From: Lagopus muta
Lineage: Eukaryota; Chordata; Aves; Galliformes; Phasianidae
DNA: 64,000 nucleotides
Assembly (NCBI RefSeq): GCF_023343835.1
Contig: NC_064437.1
Span: forward strand, 8,025,001 to 8,089,000
Direction of reading: 5' to 3'
Shown here: piece by piece, positions 58,001 to 64,000 of the stretch
How the letters are laid out: each line of letters opens with the position of its first letter
Position numbering within the stretch: the first letter of the stretch is position 1
Notes under the pieces: model-generated
The model's input: only the letters and a program-made list of their open reading frames with translations
What the model was told of the DNA's origin: nothing
Database searches by the model: none
Made by a program: the position numbers and the translations under genes

Positions 58001-59389
58001 CTTGTTTCCACTTCACGTTAAAAAAAAATAATGCATGCAGTAAATTGAATGGTGAATTTTCTACGAGAAAAGTTCTCAAATCTCAGCAAATAAATTAAAA
58101 AAAAAAAATCTGCATTGGGGCTCCTGAAACTTTATAATGGTACAAAACATTCAATACACTTTAAAACGTTAAGTCAGACTTCAAAACATAATTCATCTTG
58201 TCCAGTTGCAGTGACTCAACAAAAGGCATCTTCCAACCCTCTGCTTCTTCTCAAGCAGCAAAACTGCTCTGCTCACCAACAGCTCTCTCCTTGGGCAAAC
58301 AGGGGAGCACAGAGAGGGCAGAAAGCAACAGAACCATGCCAGGCAGGATTAGCCCCTGTGGGAAGGTGCCCATCTTTCTGAGGCACCACACATGATCTGA
58401 GCACACCTAACACAGGCCAAGGGCCAGGACATCAAGCAAAAAGCACTTGGGCTGCTTTGTTGTTTCAGCCAGCAGAAGCTGTGCCTCCCTGCTGAGATGC
58501 CTGGAACCAGCTCTGAAGATGATATTTCAGATTTACATCATTTTCCCTCGAGCTCAGAGACCACTGCTGAGCTATCCCTGCTTTTGGTACCATCCAAACC
58601 CAAAAACAAGGAGGGGAGCACCTCATTCAGCTCCCTTTGCATTCTCAGGATTCTACCATGATGGCATTACATCTTGGATCTTATTTCCATAAATCCCACA
58701 TGGCACACCTGAAAAACAACCCAAGCCATAAGTGACCAGCTGGGACAGAGAGCTGATGGTCAGCACCTCTCATGTTCAAGTAGAGGGAATTAGCAGATGG
58801 AACCAAGTCTTTCTCAGAAACCATATGGACACATACGAAGAACAGGTTCACACCCATCTTATACACACTGATCGCAACACTGATGAGGAGGAGGAGGCAG
58901 CTGGGCTCCTTGACACCTACTATGTTCTGCAGGACACCAAGCAAGGCTGCAGCTCAGCCAGCCAAACCTGGGACTGGTGGCTCCATTAGGAGAAGACAAA
59001 GACATGAGATCAACCCAATGTCAGATGATCCCATTCAATAGCAGGTACCAGCACACCATCCCCGTGGGCAGGTCACCCGAGGAACACAAACCCCACCAGC
59101 AAGTCCCACCACGTAGGGCTTGGTGCCAGCTCTTTGTGTAGCTGCCAGGTGCCCAATTGGAGCTGGCTTCCCAGCCCTAAATACCAGCCCCAGCCACGCA
59201 GTCCCCACAGCATGCTGTGTTCTTCCAGTGGCTGTGCCAAGACAAGCTGACGTGAGGCTCCTCCATCAGCAGTTTGTTGGGCTCCTGGGGCCCATGAAAG
59301 CCCAGATTAGACTTTACAGCTGACTTGAGTGCACGAGCAACCGGGATCTACGAGGTCCACAAGCAACTGCAGAGTGATTTAGGAGATGG
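55061..59389. other. FOXE3 distal upstream region, no gene recognised
   Basis: Non-coding. A C14 run lies at 56302-56315. A possible AT-rich element at about 57800-57960 includes GAGCTAATTGCTGGGAAATA. Open frames are short. Confidence 0.45.
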
Positions 59390-59515
59390 GCCCTTGAAGC
59401 TGCCAATTATTTATCTAGTTGATGACTCAGAGCAGCAGTTTTACTGGCCAAATCTTGGGGGAAAACATGTGGAACTAATCAGGCCACACCGAAAAAAGAT
59501 CAAATTAATATAAAC
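59390..59515. promoter_or_regulatory. Candidate regulatory element with MAF/AP-1 motif
   Basis: GCCAATTATTTATCTAG is followed by GATGACTCAGAGCAGC (TGACTCAG at 59423-59430, an AP-1/T-MARE core with a GC-rich 3' extension) and GGAACTAATCAGGCC. Large MAF proteins are lens regulators in birds, so this is a plausible FOXE3-linked element. Target and activity are inferred. Confidence 0.35.
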
Positions 59516-61639
59516 TGAGCAACGCACATGATAGCAAATTTGATTTTTCCTTACAAACAGGCATCATGTCCAAGATGCTTTTGCTGTTTATTTACTGCTT
59601 GCATCGCTTTTAGAAGGCAGAACATGACAGCAGAAGTCATTTCTGCAAGTACAACACAGCAATCTCCTCACAGAGAAAGGCAATGTTTGCTTATTCAGCA
59701 GGTCCTCCCCATTCAGGACATTGCAGTCACTGAAAACAGCAGTAAACTGATACACTTTTGTGATTACCTTAGGAATACATACATTCCCATATTAAACCAA
59801 TGGATACACACATGTACTGATGAGCAGGTTTCCCACTCATACGTACTGTGAGTTGCAGCTTGATCAAAAATGCTGAAGATGAGCAGTTTCAGGTTAACAG
59901 CAAAGATTTGCTGCTGGGCCAGCAAACAGATTTTCTGAACGACCTGTCCAGGTTACCTCTGATCAGTGTCATGCACTGGTGGTTCTTCCTCTCCTCAAGT
60001 CACCAGGTATTGTCTGGAGCCAGACTGGCCCCCTTCTCATTCTCATCAAAATACTGATCAAATGTCATTACTGGAGCCATGCACTTCAAGCACTCCCTGG
60101 TGATTGACCACCCCCCTCCACAGCATCACCCTACACTGGAACTTGCCCTTCCTGTTGGCAGCTTCTTCTCCCCTACCACCCTTTGATCAATTCATTTAAA
60201 GATGCCCACATCAAGTGGATCATGCCTTGTGGCCTTCAGAGACGACCACAGCTCAACAAGTACCAGCACCAGCTGCAAGAATTTGTTCCAGAAGGATCAC
60301 ACCTGCATCTAACCATTGTATCATTCCCATTCTCTCCAGACACATCACAGCTGGTTCACCCCAAGAGCTTCCCAGCAGCTGCTGGTGGATTTTCATTCTT
60401 TATGATGAGTATTTCACACAGTTTCACCATTGTGTTTTCCATCAAGAGGCCAGTACTCACCATCACCCAGCCCAAGCAGTGCCCTTGCCCAAGGAGGGAT
60501 CTGCAGCCACCCTAGTGCCTATCACTCCTTCCCTCCAACCAAAGGGTGCCCATTTGGGGACCACCATGGCCTGACAGGCATATTCACAGCCCTACAGGCT
60601 TTGCTTTATCCCTATTTCATAGGCAATGTGCCTCCACCTGAATCCCAAAGCAAAGGAGACCAGGCAAATAGTAAAGAATGAGAGAGAGCACACCTTAAAA
60701 TACAGCCATGACCTCATGCAGATTCCTAGAGACTTTTTGCTTTTATTAAGCAAGAGAGACAAGTGGCATTCCAGCCGACTTAAAAGATTGAGCAGCACGA
60801 TGACAGCTCCCATTTCAGGAGAGAAAAGCAGAGGGAGAGGGGATTTGGGTCCAGACTAAACTGCCTGGTGGCAGGCACCCATCAGCAAGCACCCAGAGGT
60901 CACACGAGGGAGGCAGCTCCTTTAAATAAGAGAACAGCTTGGGGTTCTTTTCACCTTCATACAAGATATGTTTTATGCTTTTTGCTTTGTGGGTGGTAAC
61001 ATCACACCTGGGGACATGGGGGTTGCCTGCAGCGTTACCCCTAGAGGAGCCATTCTGGGGGTTGCCAGTGTCTGTGAGGCTCAGATGGGGGTCTCGTGTT
61101 CTCATGGATGCTCACCCCCTACAACACACAGCCCAATCAGCTCTGTATGTACACATGCCACAGGCACAAAGACCACAGGGGAAGTTTTTCCAAGTAAATA
61201 GAGCTAGCATTTCTTCAGGGCTTGTAATACTGGAATTAGAGGGTTTTGGGGATGGTTTTTGTATTGTTCTCCCCACTAAATGCACACAAGCTGCCCCAAA
61301 TAAATGAAACTCCCAAGACGGAGAGATGTCAGAAATCTGATTCTGAGTCCACTGCAGGTTTTGTGCTCTCACAATTCACAACAAAATGTAAGGAACTCAG
61401 CCATGCACTGTTGGCATTGCTCAGAGACTCCCAGTATACTGCCCCCAAACAGCACAGCTGGGACAGTCCAACAGCACCAACATCCTCACCTGCAAGCAAA
61501 GCAACACAGCAAGAACCAAACCCAGAGCACTTACCTCTGCTCCTTCCACAGTTCCCAAAGCAGGGGCTGTAAAAATGGCAGCTCTCCTTCTGGACTCGCA
61601 CTTATCATTCCACATTACGTTCAGGGGAACCAGTTAGTG
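59516..61639. other. Intergenic, no gene recognised
   Basis: No coding exon, repeat or clear element was identified. Confidence 0.45.
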
Positions 61640-61985
61640 GGGCCCTGAACTCACCACACCTGGGCTACGTGCCCAGATGGAACTAATTACAGCAATCAAT
61701 CAGTAGCTCATCAGCATTACCCTGAGTTTGCACCAAGGACTGTCACCTGTGGGGTTTTGCCTAAGACCTCACTCTGTTTTGCACCCTTCTCTTCCTCAGC
61801 TGTTTGTGGGGCTCTCCCTACTTTTACCCCTTTCTTTTCTCAAGTTTTGGGGGACTATGTTCAGATAGGGACAGCAGGACAGATAACACAAGAGTTAATT
61901 AACAGCTCGTGATGGAAGGGTGACAACAAAGTTAATTAAGGCTCTTACTATGCCTCCTGTCTACTGTGGTTAGCTGCTGCATTGC
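61640..61985. promoter_or_regulatory. Candidate conserved non-coding element cluster
   Basis: GAACTAATTACAGCAATCAATC near 61681 (read in two overlapping parts) and two exact copies of AGTTAATTAA at 61893-61902 and 61930-61939. The doubled homeodomain palindrome is the main evidence. Confidence 0.35.
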
Positions 61986-62079
61986 CCCTGTGTGTGCTCA
62001 GATAGCAGGGACCTACCTGTCCTCTTCAAATCTCCCTTCACCAGAGGAATTTCTGTCACTGTCAGCTGATGGATGAGTC

Positions 62080-62230
62080 ACTTTTCAACTAATTTTTAAA
62101 GCAAACGTTATCACCTTTTCTTCTTATAATTAAGGTCATTTGTGCCTTATTTTAATTAAATGATGCTCATATTAACTTTTCAAAACGTGTTATCTGAAGC
62201 ATAATTAGTTGGTCTTCGCGTCCATCTCTG
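62080..62230. promoter_or_regulatory. Candidate conserved non-coding element
   Basis: AT-rich block with CAACTAATTTTTAAAGC, TTATAATTAAGGTC, TTTTAATTAAATGATGC and GCATAATTAGTTGG: four TAATT-type cores in about 120 bp, without simple tandem repetition. Confidence 0.35.
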
Positions 62231-62493
62231 CTGCAGACCAAAGTACTGACAGATGCCACATCCCAGAAGGGGAAGCACTCCCAAATTGTTACTGGTTTTC
62301 AGACTGCCTGCAGATTCCTCCTCTGTTCCTGTCCAGCACCATGGGTTTGTAGGGAACAAGATGAGCTGTCCTCAGTCCTCTAAGCTGAGTGCTAAGCAGG
62401 AAGCATGGGTCCATTATTGCTCCTTGCTGAAGGATAGCCAGGTAGTATTGTATCCTTGTAGCCATGGCTGAAGGGGTAAAATAGTCTGTATAG

Positions 62494-62652
62494 TAGAATC
62501 ATAGAATGGTTGGGAGGGACAGTGAAGAGCATCCAGTTCCAACCTCTGTTGTGGGCTGGTTGCCCCCCACTAGATCAGGCTGCCCAGGACTCCATCCTAC
62601 TTGGCCTTAGGCACCTCCAGGAATGGGGCACCCACAACTTCTCTGTGTGTCG
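62494..62652 (-). mobile_element. CR1 LINE 3' fragment
   Basis: TAGAATCATAGAATGGTTGG, ATCCAGTTCCAACCTC, CACTAGATCAGGCTGCCCAG and GCACCCACAACTTCTCTG match the reverse complement of the CR1 3' terminal region in order, about 160 bp long. Confidence 0.92.
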
Positions 62653-62814
62653 AGGTTCTTAACCGTGTAACTACAGACATTTTCCTCTAAAATTGCCCTG
62701 TAAACTGGATTTGGATGCTTAGTGCTTGGCTTTTCCCAGCAGCATCACCTGTAGTTCTTATTCACTTGCCAACCCAGGGCAGAGCTCAATTCTGAGGCTC
62801 TCTGGGATGGAGAA

Positions 62815-62957
62815 ACCAGGAACACAACCCTGGAGGTGATTAAGGTCAGGTTGGGACCCTGGGCAGCTGGGGGGCGATCAGCCCAAAGCAGGGGGTTGGA
62901 CCTGGGTGGGCTTTAAGGTCCCACTTTAAGGTCCAGCTCTTCTATGGCTCTATGAGC
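62815..62957 (+). mobile_element. CR1 LINE 3' fragment
   Basis: CCCTGGAGGTGATTAAGGTC, AGGTTGGGACCCTGGGCAGC, GGGGGTTGGACCTGGGTGG, CTTTAAGGTCCCACTTTAAG and GGCTCTATGA follow the CR1 3' end in plus orientation. The 5' parts of this copy and the neighbouring minus-strand copy face each other. Confidence 0.88.
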
Positions 62958-63059
62958 TCCCCAAAACACCAGGTACGACTCCTCTACTAACAGAAAGATC
63001 TCCCCCAGGCCAGCCTTGTACAGTTATCTCATTGCTTCTGGATGAAGATGACAAAGCTA

Positions 63060-63215
63060 TCGTGAATGCAGTGGCACAGAACATCCACGCTAATTAAGTT
63101 GGCCCTCATTAGGTATAACTATATAAACTGACAAAAAAAAAGCATGACATTCACTGCTGTCAAATTACCAACGCAGCAGATCTCTCTGCAACAGAAAGCT
63201 ATCCCACAGTAATAA
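63060..63215. promoter_or_regulatory. Candidate conserved non-coding element
   Basis: CCACGCTAATTAAGTTGGCC, CCTCATTAGGTATAAC and TATATAAACTGAC, then GCTGTCAAATTACCAACGC, around an A9 run. Motif density resembles an enhancer. Function is unknown. Confidence 0.3.
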
Positions 63216-63579
63216 CAAAAGGAAAAAAATCCCATAAAGAAACTAAGTTACACCACTGAAATGAAACATGCTTTTTAAGTAAAAAAGTCTTTCAAACCAC
63301 AGGAAACATCGCGCAGCCGATGAGTGACACTTCCAATCTGCATCCTCCTCTGTGCGAACCTTGCACCCCTCCTTGTGGTGCATCGAAGCAATTGCCTTGT
63401 GAGCAAAAATCGTACTTCCAAGAGCCTGTGGGGCCACTTCCCAAAAAAGTGGAGCCAATAACCAGAGCCAGCTTTTCACTTCTGGCTCCAAACGTTGTCT
63501 TCTCCGCGTTGTGAATGTCTGCAGGCTAGAGACAGGAATGACTCTCCCTCTCACTAATAGTCAAATATAAGCACGTGTG
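63216..63579. other. Intergenic, no gene recognised
   Basis: Open on both strands for 60-100 codons but without recognisable protein features. No exon call is supportable. Confidence 0.4.
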
Positions 63580-63790
63580 TCAAACATAATTAAAGAGGAG
63601 AGTGTAGATGTGCATGTCACATTGGAGCAGCTAAATTACTCAATCTTGATGTTTGCTTAAAGGTTACTTTTGAATGAAGGCTGCTTATAGAACGAATAAC
63701 AGACGGTGAAGGCAACCGTCATGAATTTCTGCAGTTAGCAGAAAATCCTGGTACTATTCTTAAAGAATACACATAAATTTGTGGGATGTC
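63580..63790. promoter_or_regulatory. Candidate conserved element with two adjacent inverted repeats
   Basis: AGCTAAATTACTCAATC near 63630 is followed by two perfect inverted repeats. GACGGT-(7)-ACCGTC occupies 63702-63720 and TTTCTGC-(5)-GCAGAAA occupies 63726-63744, separated by 5 bp. Whether these act as protein-binding palindromes or RNA stems is unknown. Confidence 0.3.
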
Positions 63791-64000
63791 TACTGCTGGA
63801 AGCAACCTGCTCTCACCAACAAGAACTTGTGGAGCTTCCTTGGATGCTGAAGTCACACTGGTGAGCCAAGTGCAACGCTTGCTTCAGGAACAGCACCTCA
63901 AACCTGAGCTCTAGGTCACAAGGAAGTGGTAAAGTGCATTTAGAAAATTTTAAATGAAAAGGGATACAGTAAAACTATCCCTATTTCCAACAATAGAGGT

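Noticed and set aside
45700-64000. Search for CMPK1 or STIL exons expected upstream of FOXE3 by mammalian synteny
   Set aside because: No P-loop kinase motif (GGPGAGKGTQ-like) or other recognisable exon is seen on the minus strand; the gene probably lies outside the window.
1-64000. CRISPR arrays, bacterial operons, phage or integrated retroviral genes
   Set aside because: None are present. The tandem repeats are simple microsatellites, and no pol- or gag-like frames or paired LTRs were recognised.

Overview
This is a window of vertebrate nuclear DNA, most likely from a bird and probably a galliform. Three things suggest this: degraded CR1 LINE 3' ends in both orientations, low overall repeat content, and very GC-rich CpG islands around two intronless forkhead genes. 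Species and chromosome cannot be read from the sequence alone.

Only two protein-coding genes are supportable, both single-exon forkhead/winged-helix transcription factors on the minus strand. FOXE3 (44241-45404) lies upstream in their shared direction of transcription. FOXD2 (32286-33625) follows about 10.6 kb further on. The same pair, order and orientation are known from human 1p33, so this is the conserved FOXE3-FOXD2 locus. FOXE3 is intact (387 aa). FOXD2 as given is broken by a one-base frame slip in a run of eight G at about 32822-32829. The forkhead domain lies before the slip, and the Groucho-binding motif and conserved C-terminus lie after it in another frame. One missing base in the run explains this, most likely an assembly or sequencing error.

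Layout. 1-22.9 kb is non-coding DNA downstream of FOXD2, with scattered AT-rich homeodomain-motif islands that look like conserved non-coding elements. 22.95-36.7 kb is a roughly 14-kb CpG-rich domain containing FOXD2, its promoter, its 3' UTR and many low-complexity tracts, including a 570-bp homopurine stretch. 36.7-43.6 kb is the intergenic segment, with an apparent ancient amniote repeat followed directly by a strong candidate enhancer at about 40.08-40.40 kb. 43.6-45.7 kb is FOXE3 with its CpG island. 45.7-64 kb is the FOXE3 upstream region, with candidate enhancers carrying OTX, SOX, TCF/LEF, MAF/AP-1 and homeodomain motifs, plus CR1 relics. CMPK1, the next gene upstream in human, is not visible.

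FOXE3 is known for lens epithelium development and FOXD2 for mesenchymal, kidney and craniofacial development. Nothing here resembles a new multi-gene system. The points of interest are regulatory: candidate enhancers, an apparently exapted repeat, unusual synonymous-site identity between the two forkhead boxes, and the FOXD2 frame break. All enhancer calls rest on motif content and base composition, not on alignment.
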